This document shows, in pieces, positions 1 through 12,999 of a DNA stretch of 64,000 bases (its first letter is position 1; every line of letters starts with the position of its first letter). The notes beneath the pieces are model-generated. The model saw nothing but the letters and a program-made list of their open reading frames with translations. It was not told where the DNA came from and made no database searches. The translations under genes and the position numbers were made by a program. The stretch lies in assembly GCF_020379485.1 (NCBI RefSeq), contig NC_063436.1:16881389-16945388 (forward strand). The letters are read 5' to 3'. This DNA comes from Brassica napus. Lineage: Eukaryota > Streptophyta > Magnoliopsida > Brassicales > Brassicaceae.

Positions 1-1859
<1,859 letters not shown>

Positions 1860-3163
1860 GGTTTCTCGAGCTCTTGGTGAGTTTTTCCGATTGATTCGAG
1901 AGATTTTTCCCAGGAAAAAAAGAAGTTTTCTAGGAAAAAAATAAAAGGAGGTTACGGTTAGGCGTGTCGATTAAAGTGCTGTGAACATTGATTGAACCCC
2001 ACGACTTCAATGTTGATTTTCTTCTACAGTTTTTAAATTATTTTCCTTTACTTGTCTCCGTGACAATAAAGAAGCTTTTGACCTTGTCTCACTAATTTCT
2101 TTTACGTAGTTGGAACTTTAGACTTGATCTTTTGGGCCTTTTAATACATAGTGGGCCGGGCTCAAATCTTGGAGTTCGACCCAGCTATCTAGTAGTGTTC
2201 CTTCCGGTTCTGGAGAGAAGTGGAAAAACAACTATTATGTTTTGTTCGGAGCTCAACGTCAACTTATATATACTAGTGTTAAATAAAACATATGGTATTG
2301 ACAAATTTAAGATTTATATATGATCAATTTTTTGTATATATGTATACAGTGTTGGTTTGTTTGTATAATCATCTACACGTTGAACTGATAACAATTTTAG
2401 TTGGAATTGTGGATCAAAACTTAAAATTTATTATGGATTCGATATATTTTAGTATTTTCTTTTACTAACTTATAGGAGAATAAAATTTATATTTTTTCGA
2501 TTTTGAAGCTACACTAATGATGATACTTAATGATGGTATTCTTTGTTTTCAAGTTGCAACCGATACTTTCTATAGGATCAAAGTTAGGTTAACATGATAT
2601 ATATCATTAATTAATAAGAAAGAACATGATCATTAGCGTTTTCTTAAACTACGATAAACAATTAGGCAATTCATTCATTTGTGCCAAAGTTTTTTCTTAA
2701 TCTTCAATATCATTTTCCTAATTTAAGTTCTAAAAAATTGTGTTGTAAAGAAAAAATATTTGATATATAGATTCGTTTGGTAATCAATTTGTATGTATAT
2801 ATATTTTTATTAACAAAACAGAATAATTACTTTTACCAAAATTTCCATTATGCTATATATGTGTATCACATTAACGTTATTATTATGTTTTCCATGATTA
2901 TCTGTGAGCAGTTTTCCATAATCATATCCGAGTAGTTTCTTTTATTGATAATAGTTTAATACAATAAAATAAGAAAATTTAGTAATTCATAATATTATTA
3001 AATAACTAAATATTAGCACACATTATATTTTTCAACGAAAAAAATATAATTTTGTTTAATTTGTTAAAAAGATGAAAATAACTTTTAACATAAAACAAAA
3101 TAATAAAATTACTAAAATTACTAAAATCAATATTTTTAAAAAGTATGAAGACCATAGCAATAC

Positions 3164-3227
<64 letters not shown>

Positions 3228-3856
3228 ACTTATATTATATGATTTACATATAATTATATTGTTATATTTTAATTATTCGGTTTATTGGGTTTGATCGGTT
3301 TATAAAGATTTTGATATTATGTTAAGGTCGTTTATATTCCCTATTAACTACTACGAATTGCACGTATTATATGTTTCCTTAATTCCCAAATAAATATTAT
3401 CAATGCTTGCCTTGATGACAAAGTATTTACATTTTAAATAGGATTTTCCTTAATTACATATTACCAAATTGTGTATCAAGACACTATATTTGATATTTAA
3501 TCATCAGATTTTTTCAGATAATAATCTTTAATTATTTCTTTTAATAAGGAAAAGATAACAAACGTAACAGTAAGTCAATCTTCCAAGTCGATATTCGTTC
3601 GTTTCAATTAAAAAAAAATCTGCATCAAACCAACATCAACAATACAAAATACGATATGGGCTTTGTATATAATCTCGATTTGGTTAGCCGATTAGGTTAA
3701 CCGTTATTAACATATTTCGATTTCGTTTGGTTAACCGTTATTAATCTACATATATAACGGTTAAACAATAATCCATACCACGTATACAATCTTCTTCTGC
3801 TCAGTTTTCTGTTCTTCTCTTGTTGTTGCGATATGGGCTCTGTATATAATCTCTTA
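1860..3856. other. AT-rich intergenic spacer
   Basis: The first 200 bases hold the RABD1 leader and promoter, and the rest is AT-rich with no supportable gene. A (TA)n microsatellite lies at 3170-3222. A 24-base segment beginning GATATGGGCT at about 3653 recurs at about 3832, immediately outside the Helitron end at 3857. Confidence 0.6.
3170..3222. repeat. (TA)n microsatellite
   Basis: Uninterrupted TA dinucleotides over about 53 bases inside an AT-rich spacer. Such tracts are length-variable and often collapsed in assemblies. Confidence 0.95.
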
Positions 3857-4174
3857 CTAGGATAAGACCCGCGCCTTGCGCGGGATTAAGTTATTATTTT
3901 TATTATATTTTGGAGAATGAGACAATAGTTTGGCTTCATTTAGATTACGGGTGTTCAATCCGGATATCGGGTTGGTTTTGGTTCGGTTCGGTTTTTTCGG
4001 TATTTGGTTAGTAAAATATAACTACTATTCTAAATCCATATTTACTTTGACTTTAGTCATTCACATACTTTTGAAAGATTTCAACTGGACGACTAAATTG
4101 ATCAGCCAATCTTGTTGCTTTAAATCATTAGTGTTTATATATATATATATATATATTATTTAGTTTGAATATTT

Positions 4175-5560
4175 ATTAAATAAAAATTCATATGCGTTAT
4201 ATTTTATGATCATTTGTAACTTATTATAACAAAAAAATAATCTATTGATCACAAAATTTTCAGAGTGGGAATATTCAAATTTCTAAATAATATATAGACG
4301 TTTTGAAAAATTCAAATATAACATATAAGAAAAAATATAAATATTTTTATTATATATTTAATGTGATTTTTTAATATCTTTCAATAATATAAAATTAAAA
4401 AAAAAAGAACTAAGATACCAAAATTGTTATCAAATATTTATTATTCATAATAATTAATTTTCATATATACGTTAATCATATTACGTAATTTCGTAGCTTC
4501 TAATTAAGGAAAGTGCAAAAAAATATTTTGGTAGATTATTTATCAATTCGATAGTTAGTTTAATAAAAAATATAATGTAAGTTAAGATGGACAAACCTAT
4601 TTTTCTAAGAATAGTATATTTTATATAGTCATTTATTAAATGAGAATTTATAATCATACAGCTCTATGATCATTCATATCATTTTATAACTGAATATTTA
4701 AATCATCGATAACAAAATTTTCAATGTGAAATCTTTAATAAGTTTATAATTTATAAATATTTTTGAAAATTCATTGAAAGTTTTAATATTAAAATATTTA
4801 TGTAATCTTATGGTATATAGTATAGTCTATATATATATATATAAATATATATGTTTTATTATTAAATGATATTTTTTACTCATATGGTTTTAAAATAATG
4901 TGTATCTTCTTATAATATTAAATAAAAGTTCATATTAATACAATTTTATGATCATTTGTAACTTATTATGACAAAAAAATAATCTATTGATCACAAAATT
5001 TTCAGAGTGAGGATCTTCAAATTTCTAATAATTTATAGACGTTTTGAAAAATTCAAAATATAACATATAAGAAAAATTTTAAATGTTTTTATTATATATT
5101 TAATGTGATTTTTAATTATATTTTAATAATATAAATTTTAAAAAAGAACTAAGATACAAAAATTGTTATCAAATATTTATTATTCATTATAATTAATTTT
5201 CACATATACGTTAATCATATTAGGTAATTTCGTAGCTTTTATTTAAGGAAAGTGCAAAACATTTTTTGGTACGTTATTTATCAATTCGATAGTTAGTTTA
5301 ATAAAAAGTGTAATATAAGTTAAGATGGACCAACCTATTTTTCTAGGAATAGTATATTTTGTATAGTTATTTATTAAATAATAATTTATAATCATACGGT
5401 TCTATGATCGTTCATATCGTTTTATAACAAAATATTTAAATCATCGATAACAAAATTTTCAATCTGAAATCTTTAATAAGTTTATAATTTATAAATGTTC
5501 TTGAAAATTCATTGAAAGTTTTAATATTAAAATATTTATGTAATCTTATGGTATATAGTG

Positions 5561-5596
<36 letters not shown>

Positions 5597-5650
5597 TTTA
5601 TTATTAAATAATACTTTTTACTCATATGGTTTTAAAATCATGTGTATCTT
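4175..5650. repeat. Two tandem ~740-bp repeat units inside the Helitron
   Basis: The segment 4175-4914 is repeated with about 90% identity by eye at 4915-5650. Shared landmarks include TTTTCAGAGTG, ATACGTTAATCATATTA and CAATTCGATAGTTAGTTT in the same order. A third, diverged partial copy seems to continue to about 5940. The units are AT-rich and non-coding. Confidence 0.85.
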
Positions 5651-6017
5651 CTTATAATAAAAATGTTAAACCATTGATCATTAATTTTTAACATAATAAT
5701 TTTAATAGTTTTAGTCATTTATTGTCGTTTTTAAAAATTCAAAATATAACATATACGAAAAAATCTAAATTTTATTTTTATAGCTAATTTGATTGTTTAA
5801 TTTATTTTAATAATATAAAATTAAACAAAAAATGATGGAGGAGATATACATTGTTATCAAATCTTTATTATTAAACTCATTAATTGTCATATATATATTA
5901 GTCATTTATGGTAATTCCGTAGGTTTTATTTAAGGAAAGAAAATATCATATCATATCATTATATCATATAGTTTGACCAATTTATGTATCTAACAACATA
6001 TAAAAAACGAATGTGGA

Positions 6018-6147
6018 CCTACTTATTTTTCAATTGAATGTAATTGACTACCTAATTGAGTGCCACCTATGCATTGGGGTCTCTTTTAATTAATACAAAA
6101 TTGAGGTTACATCTTTTCAAATGTTCCTCAATTAATATATAAGGGAT
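6018..6147 (-). repeat. Second Helitron 5-prime terminus nested in the element
   Basis: The 130 bases ending in AATTAATATATAAGGGAT at 6146 resemble the outer Helitron 5-prime end at 6546-6695 (same TGGACC...CTCAATTAATATATA layout). This suggests a nested or tandem insertion, or terminus duplication. Confidence 0.7.
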
Positions 6148-6695
6148 GTATGTGCTGTTTACTGTACAAAGCTTCTGAGATTGATAAATGATTATTAAGA
6201 CAATGTAAAAGTAATATTGTTCTTCAGTCCAAGAGATCAGAACTTATTAAAACCAAATCACTAATTGATCACTAAAGCTTTGATCCCCATAGTTATTGTA
6301 GTAAGGTTTGAGCTTTGAAGATATCTACAGAAAACCTAATGTCAAGTTGTATGATCATATGTAAATTGTTTCATATAAATGTAAGTCAAAGGTTCGTAGT
6401 ACATAACCGAATGTAAGATGACTTGTTGAACGTTTTATTATGGACCAATTTTTTATTATGCTTGTGTCTCACTAATTTATTATGCTCGTGTTAACCGAAT
6501 GTTTATAAGTATATTTTATGTACCTAGTGAAGATGAGAATTAAATTTGGACCAACTTTTTTTTTAATTGATTGTAAAGCTGCCACGTAAGGTAAATTGAC
6601 ATCTTAATTGATTGACAACTCAGCAAGGTTCTTTTTTAATTATTACAAACTTAAAGTTATATTTTTTAAATGTTTCTCAATTAATATATAGGGGA

Positions 6696-7226
6696 TTAGC
6701 TTTCCATCACGGCTAACATACTACACCAGTGAAGTACCGCTGTGGCAGCTAATAACAAACGAAACGGATGCGAAAAATTAAATATAATATTAAAAAAACA
6801 TTTCTTATCAAAATTGGTAAAAACCAATAAGCTACAAATACTATTTATTTCATATATTTTATTTTGTTTATATTCATTTCATATTCACAGTTTAATACTA
6901 AAGACAAAACTTATTCAAGCATACTTAAACCACAAAGTTACAAGACACAAAACCTAACTCTGAGAGGAAATTGAGACCTAAACAAGCCAACTATCTTATA
7001 ACGTCAACATGGTCACCATAAGATTGGATTTGAGTTTCGTATCGGTTCAGAGGAGATTCATGAAAGAACTGTGGTTTTAACTAGTGTTCGGAGAGAGGAA
7101 TACAAAAACAATGTAAGCAACAGGTTCATTAGACACGCTTACATTTGATCAGACTGGCACTGCATATGACACACATAATACCAGATGAGCAAATAAAATA
7201 TGATAATAACAAATCCTTGCATTATG
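6696..7226. other. Intergenic, no gene seen
   Basis: AT-rich spacer. A 71-codon open frame at 6742-6957 has no recognisable similarity and begins at a non-ATG codon, so it is not called. Confidence 0.5.
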
Positions 7227-7473
7227 CTCCCTCTGTTTTTAAAAGATGCATATTCTATACTTTTCACATATATTAAGAAAACTCATTAAATATGCATTGT
7301 TTTTTATGAATAACAATTTTTCATAAACTTTAGCCAATAGAAATTCAATAAACACCATTAATTTTTTTGAAACTTACATTTTTTCATAAAATCATACATT
7401 GAAAAGATAAAAAATGTATCTTTTTGAAACAATTTTTTTTTCTAGAACATACATCTTTTAGGAACAGAGAGAG
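7227..7473. mobile_element. Stowaway-like MITE
   Basis: About 247 bp bounded by imperfect inverted repeats: CTCCCTCTGTTTTTAAAAGA on the left, and the reverse complement of the right end reads CTCTCTCTGTTCCTAAAAGA. The CTCCCTCYGTTTC-type end is the Stowaway signature. The right flank is TA. The left flank is TG, perhaps a mutated TA duplication. Confidence 0.65.
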
Positions 7474-7751
7474 TATTTGACATGTCCACCATTTCTATCA
7501 TTTTATCGCTCTAATCAAATGTTGATTAAAAAATTCTTAATTCACTAATATACATTCTTACTTTTTGTCTATATACACAATAAAAATAGATACTCCCATA
7601 ATCCCACTCCTTAATTTATCATTTATTGTTTCCATCAAATCTGCTTTGAAAAAATCAATGTGTTTGCTATGTAGCAAAATTTAGCAAAAACAAATATAGA
7701 CAAAACCCAAATTTAAAATCTCAGTGATTTTCCTCATCAAAATATCCTAGT

Positions 7752-7759
7752 TATAAATA
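7752..7759 (+). promoter_or_regulatory. TATA box of the LURP-one-related gene
   Basis: TATAAATA lies 86 bases before the ATG at 7846, in a spacing that puts a transcription start near 7785. It is the only good TATA match in the proximal region. Confidence 0.6.
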
Positions 7760-7845
7760 CACTACATGACAACAAAAGAAAACAATCTCAATCTTGATCT
7801 TATTCAAGAATCACAAAAAGGTAAAGAGAGAGATTCATTAGAAAA

Positions 7846-8875
7846 ATGGCGATCGTGGGCCCTCAATTTTGCGCACCGTACCCGGTAGATTTGGGTATCG
7901 TACGTAAGGTGATGACTATAACAGACGGCAACTTCGCCGTCACAGACGTTAACGGAAACCTCCTTTTCAAAGTCAAAGAACCATTGTTTAGCCTCTCCGA
8001 CAAAAGGTTCTTACTAGACGCTTCAGACAATCCGATTCTGACGTTGAGAGAAAACGTAAGAGCACAAATTAAACCTTTTGTTTTATAACGTGTGCATGGA
8101 TTAAGTCCCATTATTCAATTTTTTTTGTTATGAAAAAAAATTGTAGAAAGTGAGCCTGCACGATAGGTGGCAAGTATTTAGAGGGAAGAGTACTAACCAA
8201 AATGATTTGGTGTACACGTTGAAACGATCGTCGATGATTCAATTGATGAAGCCAAAGCTAGACGTGTTTTTGGCTCAAAACAAGGAAATGAAGGTATGTG
8301 ACTTCCATGTTAAAGGAAGTTGGATCGACCGATCATGCGTCGTCTACGCCGGCAAATCTGATGCCATTGTTGCTCAGGTAATCATATTTCATCATTATCC
8401 GGTCCATATAGCTAGTTCATACACAGAGCCGGTTTATAGACTTAATCGAATGAAACACTAAATTTTTGCCTCTAAATTTTTAAAACCGATTTATACAGGT
8501 CCATAGTAGCTAATTTCTATTGACAGAACTGACTTTAAGCACAATCTAATAAAAATATTCGTTTTGTTTTCCAGATTTAAAGAAATATATATGTAAATCG
8601 CATGGTCCTAAATTATAAAAAAAAATCTTATTAAAATTAAATTGTTTATGATCCCAGAACTTTTTGATTATACCATGTTCATATAGTCCGATCGTAACGT
8701 TTTTTTGTTGTTGCGTTATATGGTTTTTCAGATGCACAAGAAACATACCGCGCAGAGCATATTAATAGGGAAGAGTAACTTCTCGGTCACGGCTTATCCG
8801 AACGTTGATTATGCTTTTATAGTCTCTCTCATTGTAATTCTCGATGACATTAACCGAGAAGATTCTGAAGACTAA
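7846..8875 (+). CDS. LURP-one-related (DUF567, Tubby-like fold) protein
   Basis: Three exons (7846-8055, 8147-8377, 8732-8875) join in frame to 194 codons starting MAIVGPQFCAPYPVDLG. The length and pattern match the LURP-one-related family: an N-terminal strand pair with ITDGNFAVTDVNGNLLFKV, then RFLLDASDNPILTLR, then DFHVKGSWIDRSCVVYAGKS, and a C-terminal PNVDYAFIVSLIVILDDIN. The family has a phospholipid-scramblase/Tubby-like beta-barrel fold. One member, LURP1, is needed for basal defence against an oomycete, but most members have no known role. Its place beside RABD1 fits Arabidopsis At3g11740. The start follows a purine context and the TATA box at 7752. The molecular function is not established. 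Confidence 0.9.
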
Positions 8876-9690
8876 ACACACAATTTTAATGGAATGATTC
8901 TTGTTTTGTAATAGTATGAAATAAGAATTCGTGAATCTTGATGTTTTGTATTGATATGAATATGATATTTTCATGGATACATTTCTCTTTGTCTCGACAA
9001 AGGATTATCGAAAGTCTTCAGGGTTATTCAGTTCCTTCAACAGGTAATCGACTGTACTCTTGATAAGTGTAACATTTGACTTAGACAGCTTCTTCTTATT
9101 CACTACTCTCTTTTTCGTACTTTTTATTCTGGTAAAAGGATCTCCAACTCATTCTATTTTTTGGTTTAAAATAGTCTCGATTAAAAATGCTTTATCCTGT
9201 ATTTTAAGACAATCTTCAATACAACTATATTTTCCTTCTATAACAAAGTTTCTCTATAATAAAGACTAATATAGAAATGTTTAAAAAAATAGAATAATAT
9301 TAGAGATGGTCTAGTAGTGTAAAATCTGATTTACTATATAAATTGAGTTTAATCCATTTATTTCTGTTAATCACTCTACTTTCCCTCTAAAATATATTAT
9401 CATTAGAATAGAACTAATTCTATTATAGAATTACTCTATTTTTTTTAAAATGGAACCATTGGTGGTGATCTAAGGATCATTAATGATTAAGGTTTGATTG
9501 TATAATGCATGTGATTTATCTAAATATGTAACAAAAGATTTTACCAATGGTCCAACATGAGAAAAGATTGGGAAATTTCCAAATGTTTTTTTGATCAACA
9601 ATTTTGGTAAAAGAGTAAGGGTATTTTCCTTTTTATACAAAGCAAATGGTGTGACATCATGGAATGGTATATTCCAACGAGCAAATAGCT
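8876..9690. other. Intergenic between convergent LURP-one-related and ML-domain genes
   Basis: Holds the two 3-prime untranslated regions and AT-rich sequence. No further gene is supportable. Confidence 0.6.
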
Positions 9691-11544
9691 CTACATGTCG
9701 GCCACGGATGATGATGAACCCAATCCAATCTTGAATGAGAATTTGATGCATGTTAGCTCCTTCTTGTGCCCATCAAGCATCTTCATCGTAAGTGAGTATT
9801 TACCCTATGAGAAGTAACATGATTAGATTGCTCGATAAATGCAGAATCCGACCAACAATTTCTGCTATGGAAAATATAATAAAACAATCTTGACAACTAC
9901 TAGGCCATTTGTTATGTTTGCTAAAGGATAACATAAAATTCAAATCAGCCTAAGGCCATCTTCAAAGGGGGAGCACATGGGGTGTGCTTGGGCTTAATAT
10001 ATTTGGATTTAATCCAAAAGTGGGCTAAGAGCAGTTTGGGAGGGCTTGTCGAAGAACTGTGCTTAAGGGAAGTGCTGGTCGACGTGGCAAGTGTGTATTG
10101 GTCGAAAAAATAAAAGGGAACACGGGTTTTTCTTTTCCCCATTTTCTAGGGTTTGCGATCTATCTCTCTGTCTCTCGAATCCACAAACGGCGACGAACGG
10201 GAGAAGCCAGTTCCGTTCGATTTCCGACCGAAGCACACCGTGAATCGATCTTTTATCTCCTCCTCACCGATCTTCTGTATCACCCTTGAAGGTATGACCG
10301 ATGTTTTCCCCATTTCCTAGGGTTTGTTTAATTAAATAATATGTTTGTTTCATACAAATTTCCAATTGTATTTTGTGTTTCTTTTTTTTTTTGGAATCAA
10401 TTTTAAAATAAGTTTTTTTGTTACATTATTTAATTAATTTTATTTGGTTAAGCACACCCTTAATTAAGTGATCTCCCTTTGAGAATGTCCCATGTTCCTA
10501 GCCTAAATACAATATTATACTACTATTTTCACTCTAAGCACACACCTAACCGCTCCCCCTTTGAGGATGCCCTAATGACTCAGCCTGGTAGAGTATATCC
10601 CACAAATCCAGGGCCAGATCTGGGCACAGCCCATCAAAAGATCTAAGCAAAAAGAGATAAAGAACACTCAATAAACTTACAGGAGGAGTATAACCGGGTA
10701 GAACTTGCGAGTGCGCTACTAAGAAATCTCCAACTGCCACTGGACAACTTGTCTCATCACAAAGATCATGCGTCTCAGAATGAATATGCCACCCAAAGTA
10801 TGACACTTCGATCACCAGCTTTCCTCGTGAGATCACATTATCTTCATATACACAAATCAAACAGAAAAAAACACCATAATTACAAGAGAAACTCCATTTA
10901 AATCTATCAACTTCTTGAACAACAATTAGACATAACGATCGTTCTGAGAACATAACATGTTCAAGTTTGCAATTGACACTTTTACAGAACAAAACATCAC
11001 AACAAACAAAGATATGTGCGTCATATATGCAATGAATGTGTACCTGTGTTAGCAGAGATGCTGAAAGTGGCTGGCTGGCCAGTAACTATAGGATCAGGCG
11101 ATATATCAACTCCATGGACCTTTACTTGATACTCTTCGTTGTTATCTGCAACCAAACACATACCAAATCAGATCAAGATTCTGGGTTTCTCTCCAAATTT
11201 AACAGGAGGATCATCATCATCAAAGACATTGACTTTGAACCAAAACTAAGATTCAAACATCAAACCCATCTCAAGAATCAAAAGTCATCGACTTTCAATC
11301 TAAAGTTAACAGAATCAACATCAAAGACAATGACTTTAAACATCAAACCCAGCTCAAGATCATCAAATTACAACGACCCAGAATCAAAAGTCATCGACTT
11401 TGTCATCGAAAACACTACAAACGAGACGAAACACAGTTGAGTTCAAAGGGACCAAAACATACCGCAGTAACTGACATCGGTGGCTCTAACAATCGTCGAG
11501 ACGAAGAGAAGACAAGAGATAATAGCGAGAGCAAATCTCGACAT
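9691..11544 (-). CDS. ML-domain (MD-2-related lipid recognition) secreted protein
   Basis: Four minus-strand exons: 11463-11544, 11044-11145, 10681-10841 and 9691-9804 (82+102+161+114 nt), joining to 152 residues. An N-terminal signal peptide (MSRFALAIISCLLFVSTIVRA) is followed by the ML domain with YCDNNEEYQVKVHGVDISP, GKLVIEVSYFGWHIHSET, LCDETSCPVAVGDF and HSQVLPGYTPP, and the last exon gives KMLDGHKKELTCIKFSF. The conserved cysteines of the fold are all present. The family binds sterols or phospholipids in the secretory or vacuolar route. Its position fits Arabidopsis At3g11780. The last intron is 876 nt because it hosts a Harbinger-type element (9954-10572). Without exon 4 the gene would look truncated, but the final exon is intact. 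Confidence 0.9.
9954..10572. mobile_element. PIF/Harbinger (Tourist-like) element in ML-gene intron 3, carrying leader-like DNA
   Basis: A 619-bp insertion with inverted ends GGCCATCTTCAAAGGGGGAG and, on the other strand at the right, GGGCATCCTCAAAGGGGGAG. It is flanked by the 3-bp target duplication TAA (9951-9953 and 10573-10575). No transposase is present. An extra right-end-like motif lies at about 10478-10492. The core (about 10080-10330) is much less AT-rich. It has CT-rich tracts and two copies of a CTAGGGTTTG-type telo-box, as in plant gene leaders and first introns. Confidence 0.8.
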
Positions 11545-12012
11545 GATTGACAGATTCTCGGAGCAGAAGAAGAGTTTTTTTTTCAGGAGTTTGAGATGAT
11601 GATTAGAGAGGACAAAGGAGACTAAAAACAAGCAAAGAGACAGAACATACATGCTTGATTCGGGATTCTCGTTTCACAAGGAATGTCTGATAGATCTTGA
11701 CCGTTCGTTTAGGTGGGTCCTTGATTTATGAAAATTGACGGTTTGGATTTTGTGGAATGTGTGGTTAACCGCAGAGGATTTGGCAGTGAACAAACCGTTA
11801 GGTGGGATTTTTGTGTATAATTTCAATTTGTGGTTATCACTTGGCAACAAAAAATAGTTGGAATTTGCCAGCTCAGATTTGACGTTTTTTAATAATACAG
11901 CTCAAAATTGACTACCATTATTTTGGAAACAAATAGAATAATTTATTAGTTCAATGAATCTGCTCTTTCCAACATGAAATCGATTTATATATAAAACATT
12001 TCTTCCTAAATA
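11545..12012. other. Promoter region of the ML-domain gene
   Basis: Upstream of the minus-strand ATG at 11544. It includes leader sequence to about 11660 and then AT-rich DNA. No other gene is seen. Confidence 0.5.
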
Positions 12013-12238
12013 CTTCCACAAATATAAACTTTTTAATATTAATAAAACATATTAAGTTGCAATAATAAATGTATCATATTTTTGTTGTTTTTATTTTTTA
12101 ATAAATTCTAACCAATAGAAACTAAATAAAGTTAATTATTTTTCTAACAATTTACAACATTTTAATAGAAAACGCAAAAATAGATTTTTGTGAAACAAAT
12201 TTTGTTTTTTAAACATCTATTTTAATAAATAGAAGGAG
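12013..12238. mobile_element. Degenerate Stowaway-like MITE
   Basis: A 226-bp segment begins CTTCCACAAATATAAAC and ends AAATAGAAGGAG, flanked by TA on both sides. The ends are only partly complementary, so this is an old or doubtful copy of the CTCCNTC-type family also seen at 7227 and 58512. Confidence 0.4.
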
Positions 12239-12999
12239 TATAAAATAATTTTAGAGATTTTAGCACCTTTTCAGTATTATCTATCCAAATCATAATTGCG
12301 AGATGACATGACATGACACTTAATGGTGGTCATTTTTGTTAAAATATGATTAATTATTTTTCATTTATTATATTTAAATTAAAATTAATATCAAACTTAT
12401 ATATCATTGTATGAGAAATTCCTAAGGATAACAGTTTTTTAAATTTTGTCACAAAAATAATATTTCATGAGAAAAATTATCAACATTTTTTTTATTAAAA
12501 AGTAAAAAATTATTTATATCGTAGAGTTAACTAATCTAAATTTAAGGTTTAAAGTCAAAGGGATGGGTTTTGAGAATATGGTTTCAAATTTTTAAAAATA
12601 AAAATAGACTATTTTGGTTATTTTTTTTATTAAAGGCTTTTTTGTAACAAAAACTCAAAAATAACTATTTGAAAGAATTGTCTTATATGTATTCTATTTT
12701 ATTTTTTATTTTTTATTTTTCTAGAATTTAGAAAGAAACATTGTTTCTCTAAAGATTTTGCGAAGGACAGAATTGGCCAAAATTCTTATCTTATTTATCT
12801 ATTCAATTTTTAGTATCATTTTTTTCCTTCATTTTGTTTTTTCTTTTCTGTAGAAATATATTATATATTAAACATTATTTTTAGGCCCTCTTGGCTCAGG
12901 CCCATAAGGTAAAAGGCTTATTTGATAAATCACACTGACGACAATTCGGAGCGAGAAGTTTCAAAGGAGCTTCTTTTTTTTTCTGTTCCTTTTTGACAG
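12239..12999. other. Intergenic and EXPP1-like promoter
   Basis: AT-rich spacer. The last 100 bases contain GGCCCA (site-II-like, near 12898) and the leader of the next gene. Nothing else is seen. Confidence 0.5.

Larger units (their letters stand above)
3857..6695 (-). mobile_element. Non-autonomous Helitron (2.8 kb)
   Basis: Read on the minus strand, the element begins TCCCCTATATATTAATTG at 6695 and ends in CTAG at 3857. A perfect GC-rich hairpin (7-bp arms, 3-base loop, plus-strand positions 3868-3884) lies about 7 bases inside the CTAG end. The flanks are A before the TC and T after the CTAG, which is the Helitron insertion rule. No Rep/helicase coding is seen, so it is non-autonomous. 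It contains a tandem duplication of about 740 bp (about 4175-4914 and 4915-5650) and a second internal copy of the 5-prime end near 6018-6146. The combination of termini, hairpin and A/T target is specific to Helitrons. Confidence 0.85.

Noticed and set aside
9470..9751. 93-codon minus-strand frame as a separate gene
   Set aside because: It overlaps the last ML exon in another frame and resembles nothing known.
10546..10680. Alternative C-terminus of the ML-domain protein by read-through of exon 3
   Set aside because: The true last exon was found at 9691-9804 with correct phase and conserved residues. The read-through runs into the inserted element.
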